A stretch of DNA of 64,000 nt from Acidimicrobiales bacterium (GCA_029263175.1 JAJCXZ010000111.1:19463-83462), one strand, 5' to 3'. Shown: positions 38,565-47,645, counted from the stretch's first letter. Notes: generated by a model not told the origin, from the letters alone. Made by a program: numbers and translations.

Positions 38565-39977
38565 TTAGTCGCGGTGGACTACGGCGCTGTAGGGGGCCGT
38601 GGGGGACGGGGCGGCTCTCGGGGTGCTTGGTATGTCGATGTAGCGGATGCTGCCGGCGACCACGGTGGCGATCAGCGCCAGCGCTGCAGCGATGACCAGC
38701 ACGCCCAGGAACTCGCCGGCCGTCGACTCGATGGTCACCAGCGAGGCCAGGATGCTGATGCCGGCTGCCGCGCCCAACTGGCCGAACATGTTGAGCAGGC
38801 CGGTGCCGACGCCGATCTCGGAGTCGCCGACGGCCTTCGTGAGCGCCGCGATGATCGGAGGACGACAGACTCCGTTGCCGGCGCCCGCCATGGCCACACC
38901 GATCAACACGATCGGGATGGATCGCTCATAGGCCCCGAGCCCGATCGCTGCCAGTCCGACAGCGATTGACAGGGATCCCAGAATGACCGTGGCGCGGCCT
39001 CCGAATCGTTGCACCAATCGGCCCGCGTTCGCCGAAGCGATGGCGAAAGAGAGTGGGCGGGGGAGGATCATCAACGAAATCTGCGATGTCGAGAAGTCGA
39101 AGATCGACGAGAGCATCACCGCGGTCAGGATGAGCCCCGCCATGTAGGGGCCGTTGATGAACAGTTGGCTCCCGAGCGCCCGCCAGACGGTGTTCTTGCG
39201 CAGCACGTCGAGGCTCACGAGTGGCTGTTCGACCCGTCCTTCGTAGGCAGTGAACGCGACGAGGACGATCGGAGCGAACACGAGTCCCGCAATGACGAGC
39301 GGGTGATCCCAGCCAACGTCGGCCGCTCGGTTGATGGCGGCGAGGAGTGAGCCGACGCCCGCGGTGAGCAGGATGGCTCCCATCAGATCGAACGAGTGGT
39401 GCCGGCGTTCCTGCGTTTTCGGCAGGACCCGTGCGGCCAACACCACGGCCGTCAGCATGCCGACACCTTGGATGATGAAGAGGATCCGCCAACTCGTCAG
39501 GTCGATCAGTGGTCCGCCGATGACGACCCCCAATGCCGGCGATGCGGATGTCACGGCTCCCCAGGTGCCGGCGATATGGGTCCGGCGATCCTCGGGGTAA
39601 ACGGACATCATGATCGCCAACGCTGATGGACCCGTTGACGCGCTGAATGACTGTGCGACCACGCGTGCGGCGATCAGCGTGCCGGCGCTCCAAGTGCCGG
39701 CCGTGACGAACGACATGATCGCCGCGCCAGTGAAGCCGATCAGATACATACGACGATGGCCGTAGATGTCGCCGAGTTTCCCGGCCATCGGTGTGAACAC
39801 GGCGAACGCCAGCAGAGGAGCGGCGATCACCCACGTGACGACGGCGACCGTCGACCCGAGGTCATCGGCGATGTCGGCCAACGCCGCGGACAACACAGTG
39901 ATGGTGAACGAACTCGACGCCACTCCGACGAGCGCGACTCGCTGCACCGTTTTCGGGGAGTAGCTGCGGGGGTTCAC
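38565..39977 (-). CDS. MFS drug/proton antiporter, DHA2 (EmrB/QacA-like)
   Basis: A 470-aa exporter with about 14 helices. Motif A is GKLGDIYGHRRMYLIGF, motif C-like is TSASPALGVVIGGPLIDL, and a second half with SLSIAVGLAAIGLG follows. These pumps exchange protons for antibiotics or other hydrophobic compounds. GTG start with TACGGT 6 bases upstream. Substrate unknown. A whiB7-like regulator is present in the window, but no link is shown. Confidence 0.9.
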   Translation of the reverse strand: MNPRSYSPKTVQRVALVGVASSSFTITVLSAALADIADDLGSTVAVVTWVIAAPLLAFAVFTPMAGKLGDIYGHRRMYLIGFTGAAIMSFVTAGTWSAGTLIAARVVAQSFSASTGPSALAIMMSVYPEDRRTHIAGTWGAVTSASPALGVVIGGPLIDLTSWRILFIIQGVGMLTAVVLAARVLPKTQERRHHSFDLMGAILLTAGVGSLLAAINRAADVGWDHPLVIAGLVFAPIVLVAFTAYEGRVEQPLVSLDVLRKNTVWRALGSQLFINGPYMAGLILTAVMLSSIFDFSTSQISLMILPRPLSFAIASANAGRLVQRFGGRATVILGSLSIAVGLAAIGLGAYERSIPIVLIGVAMAGAGNGVCRPPIIAALTKAVGDSEIGVGTGLLNMFGQLGAAAGISILASLVTIESTAGEFLGVLVIAAALALIATVVAGSIRYIDIPSTPRAAPSPTAPYSAVVHRD

Positions 39978-40002
39978 TCGTCCACCGTACGTGAACGATC
40001 GT

Positions 40003-40371
40003 TTACTTCCCTGGTCGGCGGCCGGCCCATTGGTGGGCGATGTCTCTGGCTTCCACCTCGAACGGGATGGCCAGGTACGCCTCGTTGTGGTTGCGCAGGC
40101 GGCGGAGCGCTCTCAAGTAGTCCAGGACATACCGAGTCAGGAATCGGCGGGGCCCCAACTCCACGAACTGATGGACATGCACCAGTTCGTGGGCGATCAG
40201 CTCGCGCGTTCCGCTGCGGTCGTCGTCGCGGCGCAAAAAGATGAACGGGCCGAAGGTCATGCCGTCCGCCCCGGCGGCCAACGTCGGCACCTGCACGATT
40301 CTCACCCGCTTGGCGACGGCGTTCGGGATAACGTCGTAACCAGAGATCTCGGGGCCCTCGAGACGCCGCAT
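40003..40371 (-). CDS. Small zincin-like protein (HELVH)
   Basis: A 122-aa protein with ELIAHELVHVHQFVELGPRR (HExxH followed by HQ), matching DUF4157-like zincins; a possible third ligand Glu lies in PFEVEARDIAHQW. The ATG at 40371 is supported by TACGGT 6 bases upstream; a longer frame to 40458 would overlap the methyltransferase start. No signal peptide. Function unknown. Confidence 0.75.
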   Translation of the reverse strand: MRRLEGPEISGYDVIPNAVAKRVRIVQVPTLAAGADGMTFGPFIFLRRDDDRSGTRELIAHELVHVHQFVELGPRRFLTRYVLDYLRALRRLRNHNEAYLAIPFEVEARDIAHQWAGRRPGK

Positions 40372-40394
40372 CACGCCACCGTAGAGGAACTGCC
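40372..40394. promoter_or_regulatory. Bidirectional leaderless promoter core, zincin/methyltransferase
   Basis: ACCGTAGAGG at 40378-40387: TACGGT (minus) lies 6 bases from the zincin ATG and TAGAGG (plus) lies 7 bases from the methyltransferase ATG, sharing TA at 40382-40383. It is the same nine-base core and geometry as crcB/pdxH at 1760-1769. The plus hexamer lacks the final T, so the methyltransferase may also use the GAGGA in the same segment as a ribosome site. Confidence 0.55.
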
Positions 40395-41210
40395 ATGCCA
40401 GGAGTTGCCGCTCACTATGGGCGAGTGCGTGGAGTCCTCGATCAGATAACCGCCGCACTCGAGTCGATGGGGCTCGATCCGGCGACGGGTGTCGACCCTG
40501 CCGTACTCGCTCCGGCCGACGAATTCCACCTCGGTGGGCATGAGGCCACCATGGCGTTGACGGCGTCGCTAGGGATCGACATCGACTCTGCGGTCCTCGA
40601 CGTCGGCTGCGGGCTCGGAGGCCCTGCTCGGGAGATGGCGCGCACCTACCGCTGCCACGTAACCGGCATCGATCTATCCCCGGAGTTCGTCTACGCCGCC
40701 GAGGGCCTGTCGCTCATGACGGGCATGGAACGGTCGACGAGTTTTGAAGTCGGCGATGTCACGGTGCTCGACCGAACTGATCGAGCGTTCGACGCCGCCA
40801 CCATGATCCACGTCGGTATGAATGTGCCCGACAAGCCCGGGCTCTTCGGCGCCATCGCCGCGGCCCTGCGACCCGGTGGCCGCTTCGGGATCTACGACAT
40901 CATGCGAACTGCGGGCACCGACACCGACCTTGCTTTCCCGTTGCCGTTTGCGTCAGACGAGAACGACAGTCACCTCGCCACCAGCGACGAATACGTTGCT
41001 GCGCTCGAAGGTGCGGGGATCTCGATTGTTCACGTGATCGAACGCAGCGACCTGGTCGGACGAGTCATTCGCCGCGCCGCCGATGGGCCCAGAACGGCGC
41101 TCAACCTCGGATTGGTGATGGGGCCGGAGTTCCCCGCGATGTTCTCGAACTTGCGCGCCGCCGTTGAAGGTGGGTTCGTCCAGCCGATCGAGATCGTGGC
41201 CGAGAAGTAG
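40395..41210 (+). CDS. SAM-dependent methyltransferase, sarcosine/dimethylglycine-type
   Basis: A 271-aa class I methyltransferase. Motif I is VLDVGCGLGGPAREMA, then VTGIDLSPEFVYAAEGLS, and the motif II/III area is FDAATMIHVGMNVPDKPGLF. The layout matches ubiE-like and glycine/sarcosine/dimethylglycine N-methyltransferases that make the osmolyte betaine. The substrate is inferred weakly. Confidence 0.85.
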   Translation: MPGVAAHYGRVRGVLDQITAALESMGLDPATGVDPAVLAPADEFHLGGHEATMALTASLGIDIDSAVLDVGCGLGGPAREMARTYRCHVTGIDLSPEFVYAAEGLSLMTGMERSTSFEVGDVTVLDRTDRAFDAATMIHVGMNVPDKPGLFGAIAAALRPGGRFGIYDIMRTAGTDTDLAFPLPFASDENDSHLATSDEYVAALEGAGISIVHVIERSDLVGRVIRRAADGPRTALNLGLVMGPEFPAMFSNLRAAVEGGFVQPIEIVAEK

Positions 41211-41212
41211 CT

Positions 41213-41902
41213 TCAGGCCCAGTCGGCGAGGAATGCCGGCAGGTCAGCAAGCGAGTCGAGCATGGGGGCGTCGTGTGAGTCGGCCACAGACGGGTCGGCA
41301 TGCTCCATCTCCCAGGTGACGTGGTAGGGGATGTGGATTCCGCGCCCACCGATTTCGATGACCGGCAACACATCGGACGGCAATGAGTTGCCGATCATGA
41401 CGAACTCTCGCGGGAGCACGCCGTGCAGTCCCAGCAGCTCACGGTAGGTCGTGGGGTCCTTGTGGGCGACGACCTCGGTCCGCCAGAAATGGTCCTTCAG
41501 ACCGCTGCTGTCGATACGGGCGAGCTGATGATAGAGGTCGCCCTTGGTGATGATCATCAGCGTGTGCTCGCGGCCGACCGCCTCGAGCACTTCGACAACG
41601 TCGTCAATCAGCTCCGCCGGCCGGTCGAGCAGGTGGTGGCCGAGCTCGAGAATCGTCTGGAGTTGCGCCGTGTCGATGTTGCCATCAGAGATGTCGATGG
41701 CGGCTTCGATCATCGACAGGGTGAAGGCCTTCACGCCATAGCCGTAGCGGTTCATGTTTCGCTTCTCGATGGCGAACAGCCGGTCCCCGACCTCGTCGGG
41801 ATCCGCCCACGCATCGAGCAGATCCTCGAAGATTCGGGTGGTGGCCTGGAAGCCGTCCTCGTTGTGCCAGAGCGTGTCGTCGGCATCGAACCCGATGATC
41901 AT
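41213..41902 (-). CDS. HAD-superfamily hydrolase
   Basis: A 229-aa HAD phosphatase. Motif I IIGFDADDTLWHNE (D-x-D-x-T), motif II Thr in LMIITKGDLYHQLAR, motif III Lys in TEVVAHKDPTTY, motif IV in FVMIGNSLPSDVLPVIEIGG. An alpha-helical cap follows motif I. Leaderless start (TACGCT, 6-base spacer). Its end faces the methyltransferase by 2 bases. Substrate unknown. Confidence 0.9.
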   Translation of the reverse strand: MIIGFDADDTLWHNEDGFQATTRIFEDLLDAWADPDEVGDRLFAIEKRNMNRYGYGVKAFTLSMIEAAIDISDGNIDTAQLQTILELGHHLLDRPAELIDDVVEVLEAVGREHTLMIITKGDLYHQLARIDSSGLKDHFWRTEVVAHKDPTTYRELLGLHGVLPREFVMIGNSLPSDVLPVIEIGGRGIHIPYHVTWEMEHADPSVADSHDAPMLDSLADLPAFLADWA

Positions 41903-41983
41903 CCCGGCAGCGTAACGGACGCCTTATCCACAGATTTGGTGACCGTCCCCCAACCGGAAATCGACGCTCGATACGTTCCCAAC

Positions 41984-42279
41984 ATGGCCGCATGTCAGCG
42001 CCCCGGTTGTAGTCGCCCTCAGGCAGGCACGATGCTTCTGCATCGTGGTGAACGGCGCGCTGAGTTGGTTCCGCTCGGAGACGCGGTTGGTGATCGATAT
42101 GGCGTAGTGCTGTGCGAGACACATCTCATGCGAGCAAAGGCGCCGAAGGGCTGGCAGTTGGTTGATCGCCGCGACGCAACGCCGGCACCGGCACGACCGC
42201 GTGTCCACGGCGCACGGGGATCATCGACGAATCCGGCTTCGCAGACCTGGTCGCCTACCCGTGGACGTCAGGTTCCTGA
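41984..42279 (+). CDS. DUF3499 protein, with apparent -1 frameshift
   Basis: The N-terminal part MAACQRPGCSRPQAGTMLLH and VVLCETHLMRAKAPKGWQLV match the DUF3499 pattern (Cys-x4-Cys, C-x-x-H, then APKGW). The start has TACGTT 6 bases upstream. In this frame the ORF then runs antisense through DUF983 to 42754, which is implausible. A -1 shift between about 42166 and 42219 (G-run 42216-42219) gives GIIDESGFADLVAYPWTSGS and a stop at 42277-42279, about 98 aa in total. Either a sequencing indel or a real frameshift. Confidence 0.6.
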
Positions 42280-42298
42280 CGTGCTCAGCAGTGCTCGC

Positions 42299-42712
42299 TC
42301 ACCCTTGCTCAGGCGCGCGTTCCTCGGCCTCGACGACGGCCTCGCCGGGCTCGAGCGGGTGAATGATGAGGTCGATACCGATCCACAACGTCTTGGCGAT
42401 GGGGTGGAACAGGGTCGGGACGAGTACGGCGATGGCCACAGTCACCGCAGCGAGCGGCACGAACTCGACGTCGGGCCACATCAACACCATTCCGCCGATG
42501 AGCGTGATGGCGATCAGGGCGAACGTGAAGATCGTATTCATGCCGACCGCGCCGACGAAATGACCGTCCTGGCGCTCGAAGACGTAGCCGCACCGCGGAC
42601 ACCGGTCTCGCAGCCGAAGGAACCCCTCGGTCAGGTCACCCTCGCCGCAGACAGCACACCTTCGAGTGAGGCCGCGAAGGATCAGGCGAGACTTGCTGGG
42701 GGTAGCGATCAC
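42299..42712 (-). CDS. DUF983 membrane protein with zinc ribbon
   Basis: A 137-aa protein. The N-terminal double ribbon has RCAVCGEGD and RCPRCGYVFERQDGHF, followed by two helices (MNTIFTFALIAITLIGGMVL, and a second one) and the conserved LWIGIDLIIHPLEPGE. DUF983 proteins are cytoplasmic-facing membrane proteins of unknown function. The GTG at 42712 is fixed by TAGGCT 7 bases upstream; the longer start at 42772 would overlap the M50 gene. Confidence 0.85.
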   Translation of the reverse strand: MIATPSKSRLILRGLTRRCAVCGEGDLTEGFLRLRDRCPRCGYVFERQDGHFVGAVGMNTIFTFALIAITLIGGMVLMWPDVEFVPLAAVTVAIAVLVPTLFHPIAKTLWIGIDLIIHPLEPGEAVVEAEERAPEQG

Positions 42713-42770
42713 GAAGAGGAGCCTACGGTCGGGCAACTCCGACTCGCGGTCTGACAGACGCTCCCGACCC

Positions 42771-43556
42771 ATGTGGCTGAAACATCTGAGAGCAACTCTT
42801 CCTCACGTTCGCCCGGGGCCGAATCTGTTTGCCCTGGTCGTCGGTATGGTCGTGTTCGGCTGGCTGCTGCGAGATGCCGAGCCGTTCAGCGGCACGCCGT
42901 GGATGTTCGTGTTCGTGGTGTGGGGCTGGATCCTCAGTCTCGTACTCCACGAGTTCGGCCACGCGTTTGTGGCGTTCTCGGCGGGCGACTACTCGGTTCA
43001 GGAGAAGGGCTATCTCACTCTCGATGTGACGAAGTACGTCCATCCCGTGATGAGCATCCTCCTCCCGATCGTAATCCTTGTGGCCGGCGGCATTGCCCTT
43101 CCGGGTGGTGCCGTATGGGTCCAACCGATGGCGATGCGTTCGCGGGGTTGGCGAACGGCCGTCTCGCTCGCCGGGCCCGCAATGAACCTGTTGTTCGCCC
43201 TGTTTTTGCTGGTGCCTGTCCGCATTGGCTGGATCGGCGGCGACAATGTCAACCTCACGGCAGGGATCGTGTTGATAGCGTGGTTCCAGATTGTCGCCAT
43301 AGTGCTGAACCTCCTGCCGATCCCCGGGCTCGACGGGTTCGGTGCGATCGAGCCCTGGTTGAGTCCGTCGGTGCTCCAGAAGGCCGACCAGTTCCGGCCC
43401 TACTCGTTCGTGCTTCTGATAGCGGTCCTGATCGGGGTGCCGGACGCCGCGGAAGCGCTATTCGGCATCGCCGATCGGTTCACCGGCGCCCAGGATGTGC
43501 CTGGCGAAGTGTGGGCGAGCTACGCCTTGAGCCAGTTCGAGTTCTGGAGCTGGTAA
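42771..43556 (+). CDS. Site-2 protease family (M50) membrane metalloprotease
   Basis: A 261-aa polytopic protein. The zinc motif HEFGH is in VLHEFGHAFVAF within a helix, and the second ligand is LLPIPGLDGFG (LDG). Six helices in the compact M50 arrangement, no PDZ or CBS domain. Such enzymes cleave within membranes and often release anti-sigma factors or other regulators. No target gene is adjacent. No clear ribosome site or TANNNT was found, so the start is less certain. Confidence 0.88.
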   Translation: MWLKHLRATLPHVRPGPNLFALVVGMVVFGWLLRDAEPFSGTPWMFVFVVWGWILSLVLHEFGHAFVAFSAGDYSVQEKGYLTLDVTKYVHPVMSILLPIVILVAGGIALPGGAVWVQPMAMRSRGWRTAVSLAGPAMNLLFALFLLVPVRIGWIGGDNVNLTAGIVLIAWFQIVAIVLNLLPIPGLDGFGAIEPWLSPSVLQKADQFRPYSFVLLIAVLIGVPDAAEALFGIADRFTGAQDVPGEVWASYALSQFEFWSW

Positions 43557-43583
43557 CCCTCGTCGGCTGACTAGGTTCGAGGA

Positions 43584-45116
43584 ATGTCGTCGCGCTCGAG
43601 CAGGGCAATCCGTTTCACCATCGGTGGGCTCTCGCTTCTGCTCGTGCTGCTGGTGGTCCTGATCGCCAAGCCGCCGCCGACGGGCGAGGGCGAGCCTCTG
43701 GCCGGGGCACCCGCCGACGTGACCATGGAGTCCACCACATCGACCACGACGACCACGACGACCACGACCACCACCACGGAGCCGCCGTACGACGGCTGGG
43801 TGGATCCGGAGTCGTCGGGTGAACCGTGGGGCGAAACGGTGGAGGGGTTGCTCACATTCCGCGGCAACCCGACACGCTCGTACTACGGCGAGGGTCCGGT
43901 GCCAACCGACCCGGAGATCCTGTGGCGCTTCCCCGACCAGGCAATGTGCTCCAACTCGTCGGTTGGCGAGGAGGTCATCAACTGGTGTGGCTCGGGGTGG
44001 ACGGGGCAGCCTGCGATCTTCGAGCGTGAGGGGCAGACGTGGGTGACGCTCGGCGCATACAGCCGCAACGTTCACTTCCTCGACGCGGACACCGGTGAGC
44101 GGTTGCTCGACGACTTCCCGACCGGAGACATCATCAAGGGCTCGGTCACGATCGATCCCGACGGCTATCCGCTTCTCTACACCGGCAGCCGCGACAACTT
44201 CTATCGAGTGGTCGCCTTCGATGGTGATGCTCCACGCGAGCTCTGGGCGCTCTCGGCCACTGATGTCTCGCCCACCAAGTGGAACAACGACTGGGACGGC
44301 GCCGGACTGGTCATCGACGACTATTTGTTCATCGGTGGTGAGAACAGCCAGTTCCACATTGTCAAGCTCAACCGTGGGTATGGCGTTGATGGCATGGTCA
44401 CCGTTGATCCCGAGCTGGTCTTCAACACGCCAGGGTGGGACGACGAGCTGCTCGCGGCGGTCGGCGGCAATGTGTCGATCGAGAACTCGGTGGCGATCTC
44501 CGGAAACGTCGTCTACTTCGCCAACTCGGGTGGCCTGATCCAGGGATGGGACATCTCTGGGTTGGCGTTGGGGATCGATCCCACACAGGTGTTCCGTTAT
44601 TGGGCGGGTGATGACATCGACGCCTCCCTTGTGATCGATGGCGAAGGAATGCTCTATGCCGGAATCGAGTACGAGCGTGGCAACGCTCGGAGCCATGAAG
44701 TCGGCCAGATCATCAAGCTCGATCCGTCCGCGGTGGGCGACCCTCTGGTTTGGGGCGTGGCGGAACGGCCGCGACTCGACTCGGGGGTTTGGGCGACGCC
44801 CGGGTTGTACGAGGATCTCCTGATCGTGCCGACCGATTCCGGCGATGTGGTCGGTCTCGACACCACGACGGGTGCTGAGCGATGGCGGGTCGAGCTCTTC
44901 GGCCCGACGTGGGCGTCGCCAGTGATCGTCGACGGAATCTGGATCCAAGGCGACTGCAACGGTGTACTCCACGCCTTCGACATCACCGATACAAAGGCTG
45001 AGCCGGTCCCGCTCTGGGAGGTCGAGCTGAGTGGCTGCATCGAGTCCACGCCGGCTCTCTGGCGAGGCCGGATCGTGGTCGGGACCCGCGCCGGCTACCT
45101 CTACGCGGTGGGCTAG
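43584..45116 (+). CDS. PQQ-like beta-propeller repeat protein, membrane-anchored
   Basis: A 510-aa protein: an N-terminal uncleaved helix (IGGLSLLLVLLVVLIA), a Thr-rich linker of mixed Ser and Thr, then about seven WD/PQQ-like blades (for example FLDADTGERLLDDF, VVGLDTTTGAERWRVELF, YLYAVG). Two Cys pairs occur. Leaderless start (TAGGTT, 6-base spacer). Extracytoplasmic, possibly a scaffold or sugar/quinone binder; the PQQ-binding pocket residues cannot be judged. The 3' end meets a convergent gene 4 bases later. Confidence 0.85.
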   Translation: MSSRSSRAIRFTIGGLSLLLVLLVVLIAKPPPTGEGEPLAGAPADVTMESTTSTTTTTTTTTTTTEPPYDGWVDPESSGEPWGETVEGLLTFRGNPTRSYYGEGPVPTDPEILWRFPDQAMCSNSSVGEEVINWCGSGWTGQPAIFEREGQTWVTLGAYSRNVHFLDADTGERLLDDFPTGDIIKGSVTIDPDGYPLLYTGSRDNFYRVVAFDGDAPRELWALSATDVSPTKWNNDWDGAGLVIDDYLFIGGENSQFHIVKLNRGYGVDGMVTVDPELVFNTPGWDDELLAAVGGNVSIENSVAISGNVVYFANSGGLIQGWDISGLALGIDPTQVFRYWAGDDIDASLVIDGEGMLYAGIEYERGNARSHEVGQIIKLDPSAVGDPLVWGVAERPRLDSGVWATPGLYEDLLIVPTDSGDVVGLDTTTGAERWRVELFGPTWASPVIVDGIWIQGDCNGVLHAFDITDTKAEPVPLWEVELSGCIESTPALWRGRIVVGTRAGYLYAVG

Positions 45117-45120
45117 TCAC

Positions 45121-46200
45121 CTACGGCCGTAGGTCGTCGGCGAACAGCGAGACGAGTTCGCCTAGCCAAGCTCTCGGTGTGTCGTAGTTGTCCTGATCGG
45201 TTTTGCCGAGGCGAACGACGACGAGGTCGCAGGTCGGCACACAGACCACCCGTTGCCATTCGAACCCACTCGCCCAGAACATGCCGTGCTCGTCGTTGGC
45301 GGTCCACCAGTGGGTGCCGTAGTGCGAGCCGTCGTCGTCGACGGCACGGGTGCGGCGTTCCTCTTCGACCCAGCCCCTCGGGACCACTTGGCGGCCGTTC
45401 CAGACGCCGCCCCGAAGATGGAGCAAACCGAACCGAGCCCAGTCACGCGCGGTCATGTGCAGATACGACGAGCCGACGAACGTGCCCCTCGTGTCGTAGG
45501 TCGGGGTCGCCGAATTCATCCCGACGGCGTGGAAGAGATGCTCGCGCATCCACGCGGTGGCCTGGTCGTCCTCGCCGATGAGATCACACACGATTCGGGC
45601 AACGATGTTGCTCGTGCCCGACGAGTAGTTGAACGTTGTTGCGGGCTCATGGGCGAGCGGGCGAGCGATCGTGTAGCCGGCGTGGTCGTCGGCGCCGGCG
45701 CCGAAGAGCATGTCGATGCAGTGGCTGAAGCCCTCGCCACCGTCCTCGGGCAGCTTGTAGCTCTCGTTGAACTCGAGCCCGTCGATCATGCGGAGCAGAT
45801 GGGTGAGCGTGATCGAACTGCGGGAGTCGCCCGCCCATTGGGCGATCGGCGCCGGGGCGTCGGGATCGAGTCGGCCCTGCTCGACCAGGATGCCCACCAG
45901 CGAGTGCAGCACGGATTTCGCCATGGACCACGACAGCAGCGGGGTAGCGGCGTCAGCACCAAAGCCATAGCGTTCCGCCACGATTCGACCCCGGTGGACG
46001 AGAACGACGGCATGGGTCTCGCCGAAGGTGGGGTCGACGTCGTCACCGAACGGTAGAGCGAGGAGACGTTCGGCTTCGGCGGCGATCGGTTCGGGCAGCG
46101 GCGCGGTCGGCCACCAGCCATCGGTTGGCCAGGCGACATCCCCCGGCTGGGCGGGGAGGGAAGGAAGGTCAGCGAGGGCCGGCGGCTCGAGGATGCTCAT
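45121..46200 (-). CDS. Beta-lactamase-fold serine hydrolase
   Basis: A 359-aa class C/penicillin-binding-protein-like hydrolase. The nucleophile motif S-x-x-K is in LLSWSMAKSVLHSL, the Y-x-N-like motif is NYSSGTSN (Tyr-Ser-Ser), and the third motif is GTHWWTA. No signal peptide, which is typical for cytosolic esterase/amidase members (EstB-like) rather than a true beta-lactamase. Substrate unknown. cysS follows 12 bases beyond its start, on the same strand. Confidence 0.87.
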   Translation of the reverse strand: MSILEPPALADLPSLPAQPGDVAWPTDGWWPTAPLPEPIAAEAERLLALPFGDDVDPTFGETHAVVLVHRGRIVAERYGFGADAATPLLSWSMAKSVLHSLVGILVEQGRLDPDAPAPIAQWAGDSRSSITLTHLLRMIDGLEFNESYKLPEDGGEGFSHCIDMLFGAGADDHAGYTIARPLAHEPATTFNYSSGTSNIVARIVCDLIGEDDQATAWMREHLFHAVGMNSATPTYDTRGTFVGSSYLHMTARDWARFGLLHLRGGVWNGRQVVPRGWVEEERRTRAVDDDGSHYGTHWWTANDEHGMFWASGFEWQRVVCVPTCDLVVVRLGKTDQDNYDTPRAWLGELVSLFADDLRP

Positions 46201-46212
46201 CCCCGCAGCATC

Positions 46213-47598
46213 TCACGAACGATGCCAGACCGGTCCGTTCGGTGTGTCCTCGACGACGATCCCACGAGCGGTGAGTTCGTGGCGGATGCGGTCGGCCTCG
46301 GCGAAGTCCTTTGAGTCGCGGGCTGCGGTTCGGGCCGCCACGAGCGCGTCGATCTCGGCGCCGTCGTCGTCACCATCCGCGGCGGCAACAGCCCCGACCC
46401 TGACGCCGAGAGCGCCCGCCAGATCAACCGTGGTGGCCACAAGGTTGGCTGCCTCGGCGTCGTCGGCATCGAGTGCCGCGTTTGCGCGGCGAGCGAGTGC
46501 AAACACCACAGCCATGGCGTCGGGTGTGCCCATGTCGTCGTCCATCTCGGCGACGAACTCGGCCACGGCCTGCTCGTCGCGCCCAGCACCGTTAAGGGCA
46601 ACGCCGGCCCCAGTGGCCTTGCGGGCCATCGCATCAAGGCGCTCGATCGCGGCCCGACCCTGGCTCATCACATCGTCGTTGAGCTCCATCGTCTTGCGGT
46701 AGTGGGTCTGAAGCAGCAGGAGACGAAGGGCACGACCGTTGAGGGGGTGTTGGTCGAGCACGGCCCGGATCGTCTGGAAGTTGTTCAGCGACTTCGACAT
46801 CTTCTCGCCACCGATGTTGAGCATCGCGTTGTGCATCCAGTGGGAGCAGAACTCTCGTCCGGCGGCGAGCGCCTCGGCGCGTTCGTTGGTGTGGTGCGGG
46901 AACACGAGGTCGGTGCCGCCGCCGTGCAGGTCGAAGCCGTCGCCGAGGATGCCGAGGCTCATGGCCACGCATTCGATGTGCCAGCCCGGGCGGCCATCGC
47001 CCCACGGACTCGGCCAGGTCGGTTCACCGGGCTTGGCGGCCTTCCAGAGGGCGAAGTCGAGCGGGTCTTCCTTGTTGTCGTCGACCTCGATGCGGGCGCC
47101 GGCGCCTTCGCGGAGTTGGTCGAGCGACCGGTGCACGAGGTCGCCGTAGCCGTCCACCTTGTGGACGCGGAGGTAGACGCCGCTGTCATTGGCGTAAGCC
47201 GAGCCGTTGTCCATGAGCGTCTGGATGAACTCGACCATCTCGTCGACATAGTCGGTGGCGTGCGGGCGGTGGTGGGGGTGCAGAATGTCGAGCGCGTCCA
47301 TGGCCTCGACATAGACGTCCTCCCAGTGCATCGCGATCTCCGGCTCGGTGAGACCCTCCCGTGTGGCGCGGTTGATGATGTTGTCGTCGATGTCGGTGAC
47401 GTTGGCAACATGGTTGACCTCGACGCCACGCCACTCGAGATAGCGACGAATGATGTCATAGGTCATCGCCTGGCGAGCATGGCCGAGGTGGGGGTGGTCG
47501 TAGACGGTCGGACCGCAGGCGTACAACGACACCTTGCCCTCGTCGCGTTGGGCGAGAGGGCGTACGTCACCGGTGAGCGTGTCGTACAAGCGGATCAC
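46213..47598 (-). CDS. cysS: Cysteinyl-tRNA synthetase
   Basis: A 461-aa class Ia synthetase that charges tRNA-Cys. HIGH is HLGHARQAM, KMSKS is GGEKMSKSLNN, and the zinc site includes YACGPTVYDH, CVAMSLG and FPHHTNERAE. A C-terminal DALR-type domain ends in RIRHELTARGIVVEDTPNG. GTG at 47598 (VIRLYDTLTG) has AAGG about 9 bases upstream; the longer frame is not used. It lies next to its paralogue mshC on the same strand. Confidence 0.97.
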   Translation of the reverse strand: MIRLYDTLTGDVRPLAQRDEGKVSLYACGPTVYDHPHLGHARQAMTYDIIRRYLEWRGVEVNHVANVTDIDDNIINRATREGLTEPEIAMHWEDVYVEAMDALDILHPHHRPHATDYVDEMVEFIQTLMDNGSAYANDSGVYLRVHKVDGYGDLVHRSLDQLREGAGARIEVDDNKEDPLDFALWKAAKPGEPTWPSPWGDGRPGWHIECVAMSLGILGDGFDLHGGGTDLVFPHHTNERAEALAAGREFCSHWMHNAMLNIGGEKMSKSLNNFQTIRAVLDQHPLNGRALRLLLLQTHYRKTMELNDDVMSQGRAAIERLDAMARKATGAGVALNGAGRDEQAVAEFVAEMDDDMGTPDAMAVVFALARRANAALDADDAEAANLVATTVDLAGALGVRVGAVAAADGDDDGAEIDALVAARTAARDSKDFAEADRIRHELTARGIVVEDTPNGPVWHRS

Positions 47599-47645
47599 GA
47601 GGGTCAACCTTCTGTTTGCTGCTCTGCCGGTTTGGCGAAGCTGGA

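Noticed and set aside
42299..42754. C-terminal extension of DUF3499 overlapping DUF983
   Set aside because: The extension is antisense to conserved DUF983 residues and appears only because of an apparent frameshift near 42166-42219.
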